This document shows, piece by piece, positions 1-11,634 of a stretch of DNA of 64,000 nt; within the stretch, counting starts at the first letter, position 1; each line of letters begins with the position of its first letter. Below the pieces are notes generated by a model, which saw nothing but the letters and a program-made list of their open reading frames with translations, searched no databases and was not told the origin of the DNA. This DNA is from JAABQG01 sp963726365 (lineage in GTDB: Bacteria; Pseudomonadota; Gammaproteobacteria; Burkholderiales; Burkholderiaceae_C), in contig CAVSCI010000023.1 in assembly GCA_963726365.1 (NCBI GenBank), forward strand, positions 93,928 to 157,927, written 5' to 3'. Position numbers and translations under genes: made by a program.

Positions 1-1353
1 GAGACCGCGCCAGCCCCGCTGGGTTTGCGCCCCCGGATCGGCCTCAGCCTTTTCTGGCGCACCTTCTTCATGCTGGCGGTGCTGCTGATCGGCAGCACCG
101 TGGCCTGGCTCCAGACCTTCCGGTCGCTGGAATATGAGCCGCGCGCGATACTGGCGGCGCAGCAGATCGCCTCGCTGGTCAATTTCAGCCGGGCAGCACT
201 GATCTATTCGGATTCCATCGCGCGCGTGTCGCTCATCAAAACCCTGGCTGACCAGGAGGCCGTCCGGATTCTTCCCCGGGAGCCGGGCGACAAATATGAA
301 CTGTTTGGCGGAAGCACACTTGACCAGCGCATTACCGAGGAGCTTTCCGCGCGCCTGGGGCCGGGCACGGTGGTGGCCAGCAGTGTCAACGGCAAGTCCG
401 GGCTGTGGGTTGGCTTCATGATGGAAGACGATTCCTACTGGCTGCTGATGGACAGGTCGCGCGTCAGCCCCGTGGACAGCAAGACCTGGCTGATCTGGTT
501 CCTCACTGCTGCCGTACTTTCACTGGCCGGTGCAGCCGTGATCGCCCGGCTGATCAATCAGCCTCTCAAACAGCTTTCGTTTGCGGCGAGCCGGGTGCGC
601 GGCGGCGATTTCGATGCCAGTCACCTCGACGAAAAGGTCGTCACCAGCGAGATCCGCGAGGTCAACATCGGCTTCAACAGGATGGCCGAGCAACTCGCGA
701 AGATCGAGCAGGACCGCGCCGTCATGCTCGCCGGTATCTCGCACGACCTGCGGACACCGCTGGCGAGGCTACGGCTGGAGACGGAAATGAGCGTGGCCGA
801 TGAAGATGCGCGCGAACACATGGCAGCCGACATTGCACAACTCGACGCGATCATCGACAAGTTCCTGGACTACGCGCGTCCTGGGCAGGCGGTGCTCAGC
901 CCCGTCTCACTGGCTGAAATCGTGGAAGCCTGCGTCTACCCTTTCAAGGATTCCGACGATATCCGTGTCAACGTCGATGTACCGCCAAACCTGCGGGTCA
1001 TGGCTGACGAAGTCGAACTGGCCCGGGTGATTTCCAACCTGCTCGAAAACGCGCGTCGCTACGGAAAGAGCGTTGAGACTGGCGTAGCAATCGTGGACAT
1101 CGCATCCCGGGCGCGCGACCATTGGATATTGATCAAGGTCCGCGACCACGGCATCGGCGTGTCCCCCGATGCGCTGGCGAACCTGACAAAGCCGTTCTTT
1201 CGCGGCGACGCGGCGCGCACCGCTGCCACCGGAGCAGGTCTCGGCTTGTCAATCGTGGACAAGACCGTTCAGCGAATGGGGGGCTCTTTTGTGCTGGTCA
1301 ACAGCAGTTCCGGCGGGCTTTCAGCCCATATCAAGCTGCACGAAGCAAAGTAG
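1..1353 (+). CDS. EnvZ-like sensor histidine kinase, probably 5'-truncated by the window edge
   Basis: This is an inner-membrane two-component sensor kinase that would phosphorylate an OmpR-type response regulator, which is expected just upstream but lies outside the window. The reading frame is open to base 1. The first possible start is a TTG at 25 with no visible ribosome binding site, so the real start is probably further upstream. An N-terminal membrane segment (about residues 12-30 from the TTG) and a second one near 150-175 flank a periplasmic region. A HAMP linker follows. The H-box GISHDLRTPLARLRLE (His near residue 239), the N-box NLLENARRYG (near 337) and the G-box GAGLGLSIVDK (near 402) are all intact, so the kinase should be active. 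The EnvZ/OmpR-type label rests on the layout and H-box; the signal it senses cannot be read from the sequence. Confidence 0.85.
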   Translation, partial: ETAPAPLGLRPRIGLSLFWRTFFMLAVLLIGSTVAWLQTFRSLEYEPRAILAAQQIASLVNFSRAALIYSDSIARVSLIKTLADQEAVRILPREPGDKYELFGGSTLDQRITEELSARLGPGTVVASSVNGKSGLWVGFMMEDDSYWLLMDRSRVSPVDSKTWLIWFLTAAVLSLAGAAVIARLINQPLKQLSFAASRVRGGDFDASHLDEKVVTSEIREVNIGFNRMAEQLAKIEQDRAVMLAGISHDLRTPLARLRLETEMSVADEDAREHMAADIAQLDAIIDKFLDYARPGQAVLSPVSLAEIVEACVYPFKDSDDIRVNVDVPPNLRVMADEVELARVISNLLENARRYGKSVETGVAIVDIASRARDHWILIKVRDHGIGVSPDALANLTKPFFRGDAARTAATGAGLGLSIVDKTVQRMGGSFVLVNSSSGGLSAHIKLHEAK

Positions 1354-1404
1354 CTTTTTTCAAGTATTTTCGCCATTTACCCATCGCAGGATGGTCACTA
1401 GATG

Positions 1405-1893
1405 CTATCGATAAAGAAGCACCACCGCCCTCGCCTCGATGCTCTGACCCTGGCCGACCGGCCCGAGCTTCTCCGCAGTCTTTGCCTTGACATTGGTTTG
1501 CGTGACAGCCAGCGACAACGCGCGCGCAATGACAGCCCGCATGGCGTCCATGTATGGCGCCAGCTTCGGCGCCTGTGCCACCACGGTGCAATCAATGTTG
1601 CCAATTTTCCAGCCTTGCGCCCGAACTCGACTCGCCGCCTCGACCAGCAGCACGATTGAATCAGCGCCCCTGAAACGGACATCGGTATCCGGAAAATGCG
1701 TGCCGATATCGCCCAGGGCAGCCGCGCCCAGCAGGGCATCGGTGATGGCGTGCAGCAAGACATCGGCGTCCGAATGACCGAGCAAGCCCAAGGGGTGCGC
1801 GATCTCCACACCACCGAGAATGAGTTTGCGACCCGGCACCAGGGCGTGGACATCCCAGCCCTCGCCGATCCTGAAATCAGGGGGGGTTGTCAT
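1405..1893 (-). CDS. ispF: 2-C-methyl-D-erythritol 2,4-cyclodiphosphate synthase
   Basis: IspF makes the cyclic diphosphate intermediate of the methylerythritol phosphate (non-mevalonate) isoprenoid pathway in the cytoplasm and works as a trimer with a divalent metal. At 162 residues it has the usual family length. The N-terminal GWDVHAL supplies the metal-binding Asp and His, and LGHSDADVLLHAITDALLGAAALGDIG is the family signature, followed by HFPDTD. Its start overlaps the stop of ispD by four bases (ATGA), so the two are translated from one message, as is common in Proteobacteria. No frameshift is seen. Confidence 0.96.
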   Translation of the reverse strand: MTTPPDFRIGEGWDVHALVPGRKLILGGVEIAHPLGLLGHSDADVLLHAITDALLGAAALGDIGTHFPDTDVRFRGADSIVLLVEAASRVRAQGWKIGNIDCTVVAQAPKLAPYMDAMRAVIARALSLAVTQTNVKAKTAEKLGPVGQGQSIEARAVVLLYR

Positions 1894-2621
1894 GAAGTCC
1901 GACTCCTCAGAATGGCTTCGGCCAGGGCGAAATCTTCAGGGTAGGTGACCTTGAAATTCTGCGCACTGCCGCGCACGAGCAAAGGCTGCATACCCATGGC
2001 CTCCATCGCGCTGGATTCGTCGGTGATGCCGGCGAAACCATCCCGGGCTGCGCACTGCAATGCGCCAGCCAGCGCGCCGACGCGAAACATTTGTGGCGTC
2101 TGGGCCAACCATTTGCCGGATCGGTCCAGCGTCGCAGCGACGCGACCGGCGGTCTCGCATTTCAGGGTGTCCGGCAGCGGCAGCGCAAGCAGTCCACCCA
2201 CGGCATCGTTTTCACAGGCTTGTATCAAAGCCTCGACCTGCGCGGCAGTCACCAGACAACGGGCCGCGTCATGCACAAGAACCCAGTCATCGGCCAGGGC
2301 GCCGAGTTCCCGCAGGCAGTTCAGCCCGTTCAGGACACTCTCGGCACGCGTCGCTCCGCCACATTGCGCCACGCTGGTTCGCGCGTCGTCAGCATCAGCA
2401 AAGGCATCGCCTGGCGCCACCACCACCAGGCAGCGCGAAAGCCGGGCCACGCCGGCCAGTGCACGCAGTGTGTGCAACACCATCGGCTGCCCGGCAAGTG
2501 GCTCGTACTGCTTGGGAACGACGGTGCCCGCGCGTGAACCACTCCCGGCACATGGAATCACCGCGAAAATGCGGGACGATGGCGGAGTCGGGATGGGTGA
2601 AGAAGAATTTGGTTCGGTCAT
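1890..2621 (-). CDS. ispD: 2-C-methyl-D-erythritol 4-phosphate cytidylyltransferase
   Basis: IspD attaches CMP to methylerythritol 4-phosphate, two steps before IspF in the same pathway. The nucleotide-binding motif AVIPCAGSGSRAG is near the N-terminus, with KQYEPLAGQPMVLHTL and VHDAARCLV as further family blocks. I chose the ATG at 2621 (MTEPNSSS...), giving 243 residues, because the frame stays open further upstream only into a region with no homology and a strong GC hairpin. It is first in an ispD-ispF operon and is divergent from mfd, with 91 bases between the two start codons. Confidence 0.93.
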   Translation of the reverse strand: MTEPNSSSPIPTPPSSRIFAVIPCAGSGSRAGTVVPKQYEPLAGQPMVLHTLRALAGVARLSRCLVVVAPGDAFADADDARTSVAQCGGATRAESVLNGLNCLRELGALADDWVLVHDAARCLVTAAQVEALIQACENDAVGGLLALPLPDTLKCETAGRVAATLDRSGKWLAQTPQMFRVGALAGALQCAARDGFAGITDESSAMEAMGMQPLLVRGSAQNFKVTYPEDFALAEAILRSRTS

Positions 2622-2663
2622 GGGTGAGGCCACCATTCTAGAATCTAGCCCAGAACAAGATTC

Positions 2664-2695
2664 AGCACCCCCCGCCAATCCCGGCGGGGGGTGCT
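2664..2695. other. Strong GC hairpin in the mfd leader
   Basis: This is a perfect 13-base inverted repeat (AGCACCCCCCGCC and its complement) separated by six bases. It ends 18 bases before the mfd start codon. A T-rich stretch (TTGGTTTT) follows on the plus strand, so it resembles an intrinsic terminator or attenuator, but it lies between divergent genes where no upstream plus-strand gene needs terminating. A role in mfd expression is inference only. Confidence 0.55.
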
Positions 2696-2712
2696 TTGGT
2701 TTTGCCGTCTCC

Positions 2713-6277
<3,565 letters not shown>

Positions 6278-6402
6278 TCCGGCCCGGCGGCTTTCCTGGC
6301 GCAGGTCTTGCTTCGCGAAGCCGGTGCCGGCGCGCGGCGCCGGTCCGCATCACAATCAACCACCCGCAACCCCTGTCCCCAAACCTCAGAGAGGCCAAGA
6401 CC

Positions 6403-7376
6403 ATGCACACCCGACGAACCGCCCTCACCGCCATCGGTGCCCTGTATGCAATGGCGACCGGCTCCCCCGCGTCGGCGCAGGCCGCTTTCCCGGACCGCCG
6501 GTCAAGATCATCGTCGCGCTACCGGCCGGTGGCAGCGTGGACATGATTGCCCGCATGCTGGGCAGAAACTCGCCGCCGCGATGGGCCAGCCCTTCGTGGT
6601 GGACAACCGCGCCGGCGGCTCAGGCCAGATCGGCATGCCGGCCGTGGCCAAGGCGCCGCCCGACGGCTACACGCTGACGGTGTCGCCCGCCTCGTTCCTG
6701 ACCACCAACAAGAGCATCTTCAAGGCCCTGCCCTACGACCCCGAGACCGATTTCGCGCCCATCTCGAAGCTGGTCAACCAGCCCATGGTGCTGGTGGTGC
6801 GGGACCGGCAGAAGTTCCCCACCCTGGCCGCCTTCCTGAGCGCCGCCAAGGCGACCCCCGGCAAACTGACTTTCGCATCGTCCGGCGACGGCAGTCCGCA
6901 GCATCTGGCGGGCCTGATGTTCGAGACCCGCACCAAGACCGAGCTGCTGCACGTGCCCTACAAAGGCGGCGCCCTGGCGATCAACGACATCCTGGGCGGC
7001 AACGTGGACGCCATGTTTGCCGTGCTGCCCGAGGCCCTGCCGCACTCCGCTCGGGCAAGCTGCACGCGCTGGGCCTGATGAGCCCGCAGCGCTCGCCGGT
7101 GCTGGCAAACGTGCCGACCATGGCCGAAGCCGGCGTGGCCGATCTCACCTGTCGGCCTGGATCGGCCTGCTGGCCCCCGCCAAGACGCCGCGCCCCATCA
7201 TCGACCAGCTCAACCGCGCGGTGCGCGCCGCGATGGACGCCGACTTCAAGGCCAAACTGGCCGAGAGCGGTATTGAAGTCGCCCCCGGCACGCCCGAAGA
7301 GCTTCAGCGCACCATCAGCGCCGACATCAAGCTGCACGCCGAACTGGTCAAGGCCGCCGGCCTGACGCCCCAGTAG
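6403..7376 (+). CDS. TctC/Bug-family periplasmic substrate-binding protein (four apparent indels)
   Basis: This is an extracytoplasmic solute receptor of the Bug/TctC family, which is greatly expanded in Burkholderiales and binds carboxylates or other small organic acids. The start ATG at 6403 gives a signal peptide (MHTRRTALTAIGALYAMATG, cleavage near ASAQA). Family blocks follow: PVKIIVALPAGGSVDMIARM, QPFVVDNRAGGSGQIGMPAVA, the long middle with LLHVPYKGGALAINDILGG, and a C-terminus ending AGLTPQ. The frame shifts near 6498, 6563, 7045 and 7148; each looks like one missing base and the pieces together cover a normal length of about 325 residues. No TctA/TctB membrane genes are adjacent, which is typical of orphan Bug receptors. 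A true pseudogene cannot be excluded. The substrate is unknown. Confidence 0.8.
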
Positions 7377-7516
7377 GCTGAAAGCGGCAGCGCCCGGCCG
7401 CCACGAGCCGACGTAGCCGCGGGAAAGGTAAGCTGGGCGTCTGTACGAATCCGAGCTGCACCAGCCACCACGCCGCAAACCGCTTCTGAAAACGTAGCGC
7501 CTTGTGGTCCATCCAC

Positions 7517-7690
7517 GTGGGCCAAGGCCGTCAAGCTCTTCCGAAACGGGGCCAACCAGGCGGTGCGCATTCCCAAGGAGTTCGAATGGCCCAGCACCGA
7601 CGCGCTCATTTTCCGGGAGGGCAATCGCCTCATCCTGGAGCAGGTACCCGAGTGGCCCGGGAAAGGCTCGGCGGCCGCGCTGTTGCTGGC
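7517..7690 (+). pseudogene. VapB-type antitoxin remnant
   Basis: The frame encodes AKAVKLFRNGANQAVRIPKEFEW and IFREGNRLILEQVPEWPG, the AbrB/SpoVT-like DNA-binding half of a VapB antitoxin. The start is one base out of frame (a GTG at 7517), and after about residue 48 the sequence loses similarity to VapB and runs into the remains of a toxin gene. It is read here as a decayed antitoxin. The start defect could be a sequencing error, but the missing C-terminal half cannot. Confidence 0.55.
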
Positions 7691-7860
7691 CCCGGCCACG
7701 TGCCCACCTGGAGCAGGCCGGCACCCACCATCGGCGGGAAAGACACCCTCATCGCCGACCACGCGCTGGCACTGGACGCCACCCTGGTCACCGCAGACGA
7801 AGAATATCGGCGCGTGCCCGGACTCAAGGTAGAAAACTGGCTCGGCCCATCGCCAACCGG
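7691..7860 (+). pseudogene. VapC-type PIN-domain toxin, 3' fragment
   Basis: Translation gives HLEQAGT and then, in another frame, TIGGKDTLIADHALALDATLVT and RVPGLKVENWL. This is the C-terminal third of a VapC PIN-domain ribonuclease, including the conserved Asp of the DTLIA block. The N-terminal portion with the first catalytic Asp is absent, so no functional toxin can be made. Together with the VapB fragment just upstream it marks a toxin-antitoxin pair that has suffered an internal deletion. Confidence 0.55.
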
Positions 7861-7908
7861 TCCTCACCAGCTATCAAATCAGAATCAATTTATTCAACAA
7901 GGAGTGAC

Positions 7909-8265
7909 ATGGATTTCTCGACCGCTTTCAAACAATATTGGCCTTTTCTGGCGCTGGCGCTCTGGTTTGGCTACAAATGGTGGAACTCCCGAAAAGTCGC
8001 CGCCCTGCTGCCGCAACTCAGACAACGCGGCGCCACGCTGGTTGACGTGCGAAGCGCCGCTGAATACGCCAGCGCCCACGCGCCCGGCACCGTCAATATC
8101 CCCCTGCCGGAATTGGGCAGCCGGCTGGCCGAAATCCCCAAATCGTCCCCCGTCGTCGTCGGCTGCGCCAGCGGATCGCGCAGCGGCATGGCCAAACTGC
8201 TGCTCAAGAAAAACGGGTATCCGGACGTTTACAACATCGGTGGCTGGCGAAGGTTTCTGCCCTGA
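7909..8265 (+). CDS. Membrane-anchored rhodanese-like protein
   Basis: This is a 118-residue protein with one N-terminal membrane segment (about residues 8-24, YWPFLALALWFGYKWW) and a single rhodanese domain. LVDVRSAAEYASAHAPGTVNIPL is the CH2A-type entry motif, and the active-site loop VVGCASGSRSGMAK carries the catalytic Cys that would hold a persulfide. The start ATG at 7909 has a good ribosome binding site (AAGGAG, five bases away). The sulfur donor and acceptor are unknown. It stands alone, downstream of the broken VapBC pair. Confidence 0.85.
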   Translation: MDFSTAFKQYWPFLALALWFGYKWWNSRKVAALLPQLRQRGATLVDVRSAAEYASAHAPGTVNIPLPELGSRLAEIPKSSPVVVGCASGSRSGMAKLLLKKNGYPDVYNIGGWRRFLP

Positions 8266-8359
8266 AGGGGGGCATCGGCATGACCGGATGCCCTATTCAG
8301 TCCACGCAAACGCCAGGGGCCGGCTGAAAGGGCTTGAGAGTGCCGTTTTCAGCATAAAA

Positions 8360-8386
8360 ATAGCCCTAACCCAGCGTCGGGGCTAT
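8360..8386. repeat. AT-rich hairpin of the ATAGCCC type
   Basis: ATAGCCC and GGGCTAT form a perfect seven-base inverted repeat around CTAACCCAGCGTC. The stretch continues GAGTCGCTACTTAATTATAG. Its layout (ATAGC, CCAGCGTC, GCTA, AT-rich) resembles the intergenic stretches at 13440-13513 and 55250-55300. I take it as one member of a dispersed short motif family. It lies between the convergent rhodanese gene and a small minus-strand gene, so it could also act in transcription ending. Confidence 0.4.
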
Positions 8387-8406
8387 GAGTCGCTACTTAA
8401 TTATAG

Positions 8407-8599
8407 TTATTTGGCGGCCCCGGACTCTGCTTGTGGGGTTGGTGGATTACCCAGGCCGGTGGAATCGACGGGGCTGGTCATCCGAGAACGCCAATGCTCC
8501 GCCAGATAGACGACCAGCGCCCAAACCAAGTGGCCCCAAACCTCCTGCACAGGTAGAATTGGCAGCCAAAACAGCCATACCCCAGCACCAATTGGTCAT
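8407..8599 (-). CDS. Small hypothetical membrane protein (one apparent indel)
   Basis: The minus strand encodes MTNWCWGMAVWLPILPVQEV continuing GHLVWALVVYLAEHWRSRM and ending PQAESGAAK, about 63 residues, if one T is removed from the TTTT run near 8568. Without repair, a shorter version would start at GTG 8550 (47 residues). It has a hydrophobic, Trp-rich N-terminal half and a charged then Pro-rich tail. I do not recognise a named family. It is divergent from serB, with 33 bases between the starts. Confidence 0.45.
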
Positions 8600-8632
8600 T
8601 TTCCGCTATCAAACTTGAAGTCACTACCCGCC

Positions 8633-9346
8633 ATGCCCACCACCGAATTCGCCCCCGGCCTCGTGATCCAGGGCTTCACGCCCCCGCTGCGGCTGCGCGA
8701 CTTCAAGCTCATCGCCTTCGACATGGATTCCACGCTGATCAACATCGAGTGCGTGGACGAGATTGCCGACGCGGCCGGGCGCAAGGCCGAGGTGGCGGCC
8801 ATCACCGAGGCCGCCATGCGCGGCGAGATCACCGACTACAAGGAGAGCCTGCGCCGACGCGTGGCGCTGCTCAAGGGCGTGACCGAGGCGCACCTGGCGC
8901 ACGTGTACCGCTCGCGCCTGCAGCTCAACCCCGGCGCGGCCGAGCTGGTGCTGGCCTGCAAGGCGGCCGGGCTGAAGGTGCTGCTCGTCAGTGGCGGCTT
9001 CACCTATTTTGCCGAGCGCCTGCGCGAGCGGCTGGCGCTGGATTTCGCGCGCAGCAACCGGCTGGAGATTGTGGACGGCAAGCTCACCGGCCGCATGCTC
9101 GACCAGAGCTGGGGCGACATCTGCGACGGCGCCATGAAGCGCGAGACCCTGCTGCGCACCTGCAGCCTGATCGGCTGCGACCCCGCGCAGGCCATTGCCA
9201 TGGGCGACGGCGCCAACGACCTGGAGATGATGGGCGTGGCCGGGCTGTCGGTGGCCTACCGCGCAAAGCCCAAGGTGCGCGCCCAGGCCAAGGTGGCCAT
9301 CGACATGGGCGGGCTGGACCGGCTGCTCGAGGTCTGCCGGGCATGA
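8633..9346 (+). CDS. serB: Phosphoserine phosphatase
   Basis: SerB is a HAD-superfamily enzyme that removes phosphate from O-phosphoserine, the last step of serine synthesis. All HAD motifs are present: the nucleophile block FDMDSTLI, motif II LVSGGFTYFAERL, and the metal-binding GDGANDLEMMGVAGLSVAYRAKP. I chose the ATG at 8633 (MPTTEFAPGL), giving 237 residues, over an in-frame ATG 18 bases upstream. A terminator hairpin follows its stop codon directly. Confidence 0.95.
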   Translation: MPTTEFAPGLVIQGFTPPLRLRDFKLIAFDMDSTLINIECVDEIADAAGRKAEVAAITEAAMRGEITDYKESLRRRVALLKGVTEAHLAHVYRSRLQLNPGAAELVLACKAAGLKVLLVSGGFTYFAERLRERLALDFARSNRLEIVDGKLTGRMLDQSWGDICDGAMKRETLLRTCSLIGCDPAQAIAMGDGANDLEMMGVAGLSVAYRAKPKVRAQAKVAIDMGGLDRLLEVCRA

Positions 9347-9377
9347 AAAAAACGCCGCGAATCCGCGGCGTTTTTGT
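9346..9377. terminator. Bidirectional intrinsic terminator after serB
   Basis: The hairpin ACGCCGCG-AATC-CGCGGCGT is flanked by A-run and T-run, giving a U-tract on either strand. It ends serB on plus and probably also the TrpB2 gene on minus, which stops 17 bases further on. Confidence 0.85.
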
Positions 9378-9393
9378 TTGAGGCGCTTCCCGC

Positions 9394-10764
9394 TCAGGCA
9401 GGTTCGGGCACGCTGGGCAGGCCCGACAGGGCCATCGCCAGTTCGGCTTCATCGTACTGCTCGTCCTTGAGCTCGCCGGCAAAGTACTTCTGGTAGGCCG
9501 TCATGTCGAAATGGCCGTGGCCGCAGAGGTTGAACAGGATGGTCTCGCTCTTGCCTTCGCGCTTGCAGCGCAGGGCTTCCTCGATGGCGCCCTTGACCGC
9601 GTGGTTGGCCTCGGGCGCGGGCACGATGCCCTCGGCGCGGGCAAACAGCACGCCGGCCTCAAAGCACTGGCCCTGGGTGTAGGCCGTGGCTTCCAGCAGG
9701 CCGAGTTCCTTGATGTGCGAAACCAGCGGCGCCATGCCGTGGTAGCGCAGGCCGCCCGCATGGAAGCCGGGCGGCGTGAAGGTGCTGCCCAGCGTGTGCA
9801 TCTTGGTCAGCGGCGTCATGTGGCCGGTGTCGCCGAAGTCGTAGGCGTATTTGCCGCGCGTGAGCGACGGGCAGGCCGCCGGCTCCACCGCCACGATGCG
9901 CGGCTTCGCACCGCCGCGCAGGCCGTGGCCGATGAAGGGGAAGGCGATGCCGGCAAAGTTGGAGCCGCCGCCGGTGCAGCCCACCACCACATCGGGCCAC
10001 ACATCCGCCATCTGCATCTGCTCCATGGCTTCCAGGCCGATGATGGTCTGGTGCAGCAGCACGTGGTTCAGCACCGAGCCCAGCGCGTACTTGGTGTCGT
10101 CGCGCTGCACGGCCAGCTCCACGGCTTCGGAGATGGCAATGCCCAGGCTGCCCGGGTGGTCCGGCCGCTGGGCCAGCACGCTGCGGCCGTACACGGTCTC
10201 GGTGGAAGGCGAAGGCAGGCAGCGCGCGCCGTAGGTTTCCATGACGGCGCGGCGGTAGGGCTTCTGGTCGTAGGACACGCGCACCTGGAAAATCAGCACC
10301 TCGAGCCCGAAGATGTTGCCGGCGAAGGCCAGCGAGGTGCCCCACTGCCCGGCGCCGGTCTCGGTGGTCAGGCGCTTCACGCCGGCCTGCGCGTTGTAGA
10401 ACGCCTGTGGCACGGCGGTGTTGGGTTTGTGGCTGCCGGCGGGGCTGACGCCTTCGTACTTGTAGAAGATCTTGGCCGGCGTGCCCAGGGCCTTTTCCAG
10501 GCGGTGGGCACGGTACAGCGGCGCCGGGCGCCAAAGCTGGTAGATCTCGCGCACGGGCTCGGGGATTTCGATCTCGCGCTCGGTGCTGACCTCTTGCATG
10601 ATCAGTTCCATCGGGAACAGCGGCGCCAGATCGGCCGGGCCCACCGGCTGCATGGTGCCGGGGTGCAGCACCGGCGGCAGGGCCTTGGGCAGGTCGGCCT
10701 GGATGTTGTACCAGAACTTGGGCATCTGGCTTTCGTTCAGCAGGTATTTGGTCTGCATGCTCAT
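9394..10764 (-). CDS. TrpB2-type tryptophan synthase beta chain
   Basis: This PLP enzyme of the TrpB2 branch condenses indole (or a related acceptor) with serine. It is longer than TrpB1 (456 residues) and carries TrpB2-type blocks: VSPAGSHKPNTAVPQAF with the PLP Lys, TETGAGQWGTSLAFAGN, the phosphate loop GCTGGGSNFAGIAFPF, and NLCGHGHFDMTAYQKYF near the end. No trpA lies nearby; TrpB2 is often found apart from trpA and may act alone in indole salvage. I chose the ATG at 10764 because AGGAG lies eight bases upstream; a GTG at 10770 would be too close to that site. Confidence 0.9.
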   Translation of the reverse strand: MSMQTKYLLNESQMPKFWYNIQADLPKALPPVLHPGTMQPVGPADLAPLFPMELIMQEVSTEREIEIPEPVREIYQLWRPAPLYRAHRLEKALGTPAKIFYKYEGVSPAGSHKPNTAVPQAFYNAQAGVKRLTTETGAGQWGTSLAFAGNIFGLEVLIFQVRVSYDQKPYRRAVMETYGARCLPSPSTETVYGRSVLAQRPDHPGSLGIAISEAVELAVQRDDTKYALGSVLNHVLLHQTIIGLEAMEQMQMADVWPDVVVGCTGGGSNFAGIAFPFIGHGLRGGAKPRIVAVEPAACPSLTRGKYAYDFGDTGHMTPLTKMHTLGSTFTPPGFHAGGLRYHGMAPLVSHIKELGLLEATAYTQGQCFEAGVLFARAEGIVPAPEANHAVKGAIEEALRCKREGKSETILFNLCGHGHFDMTAYQKYFAGELKDEQYDEAELAMALSGLPSVPEPA

Positions 10765-10952
10765 GGACACATCTCCTCAGTGGTTTGTGATGACGGCATT
10801 GACCCGGCCGGCCCTGCCGCCCGAACAGTATGCACCCGAAACAGGCCGCCAAGCGCGGGGTTGGGGCGGGGGAATTCCCTCACCGCGATCCCAACGGCAA
10901 AACCCTCGCCACCACGAAAAGCGCTGAAGCGCAGGCCATCAGTTGATATTCT

Positions 10953-10961
10953 TTTGATAGC
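10953..10961. repeat. TTTGATAGC motif
   Basis: One copy of the AT-rich motif TTTGATAGC, in the 237-base gap between the TrpB2 and nsrR genes (10765-11001). The gap otherwise shows no coding potential. Other copies and partial copies are at 7870-7878, 13491-13513, 24663-24671, 27398-27414, 45800-45820, 53951-53959 and 55283-55299. Confidence 0.45.
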
Positions 10962-11001
10962 TGCATACGACCCGGTGATGCTGGGGAATTGAACTTTTTG
11001 T

Positions 11002-11508
11002 TCAAACATCGGGCGGTGGAAGGTCGCCGGCATCCGCCGCCGCGGGCAAGCCCGGGACCGCCAGCGCCCGAAAGGCCACGGGCAACTCGGCCGCGCCCGG
11101 ACGCGGCGTCAGCAGGTCGGCCAGGGTCACGCCGTCCAGCACACGCAGGTAGGCCTGCAACGCCGCATTCAGCACGCCTTTCAGGCCGCAATGCGAACTG
11201 AGGCGGCACTGGTTGGTGCCAGGGTCGAAACACTCCACCATGGTGAAATCGCTTTCGGTCAGCCGGACCACGTCGCCCAGCACGATCTCGCTGGCGGGCT
11301 TGAGCAGGCGCAAGCCGCCACCCCGGCCCCGGGTGGTCGCCAGCAGCCCCTGGCCCGCCAGATCCATCACGATCTTGGTCAGATGGCTGCGCGAGATGGC
11401 GTGGGCCTGGGCAATCTCGCTGATCGTGACGGGCGTCGCCCTTCCCTCGCTGGCGGCGCAGTACATCAGGACGCGCAGGGTGTAGTCAGTCCAGTTCGTC
11501 AGGCGCAT
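11002..11508 (-). CDS. nsrR: Rrf2-family nitric-oxide-sensing repressor NsrR
   Basis: A 168-residue Rrf2-type regulator starting MRLTNWTDYTLRVLMYCA, with a winged helix-turn-helix (SEIAQAHAISRSHLTKIV) and the Rrf2 block RGRGGGLRLL. Three cysteines at about 93, 101 and 107 (ECFDPGTNQC...HC) match the Fe-S ligand pattern of NsrR, which loses DNA binding when NO attacks the cluster. It is divergent from ric, a well-known NsrR target, and 126 bases separate the starts. The C-terminal 30 residues are Ala/Pro-rich and not conserved in the family. Confidence 0.88.
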   Translation of the reverse strand: MRLTNWTDYTLRVLMYCAASEGRATPVTISEIAQAHAISRSHLTKIVMDLAGQGLLATTRGRGGGLRLLKPASEIVLGDVVRLTESDFTMVECFDPGTNQCRLSSHCGLKGVLNAALQAYLRVLDGVTLADLLTPRPGAAELPVAFRALAVPGLPAAADAGDLPPPDV

Positions 11509-11566
11509 CGGGCGTTCCGGTTGAAGCCCGGCGGTGGCTGCGATAGCCCGCCGGACCGCAGGGTTA

Positions 11567-11621
11567 AAGATTCACATGAATTGTATTTTATTGAATAATA
11601 CATTCACTCAACATGAATCTT
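11567..11621. promoter_or_regulatory. Candidate NsrR operator region between nsrR and ric
   Basis: An AT-rich stretch in a GC-rich chromosome. AAGATTCACATGAATTG at the left and CATGAATCTT at the right are partly complementary outer arms. Inside them TGTATT and AATACA face each other around nine bases. NsrR sites are imperfect inverted repeats of about 11-1-11 bases rich in AAGATGCATTT-like halves; this is similar but not a clean match. Position, base composition and gene context support a shared control region. Confidence 0.45.
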
Positions 11622-11634
11622 AAAAGGAAATCCC

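Noticed and set aside
9511..10992. A 493-codon plus-strand open frame opposite the TrpB2 gene
   Set aside because: Its composition (Gly/His/Ala/Gln-rich) is typical of antisense frames in GC-rich genes.
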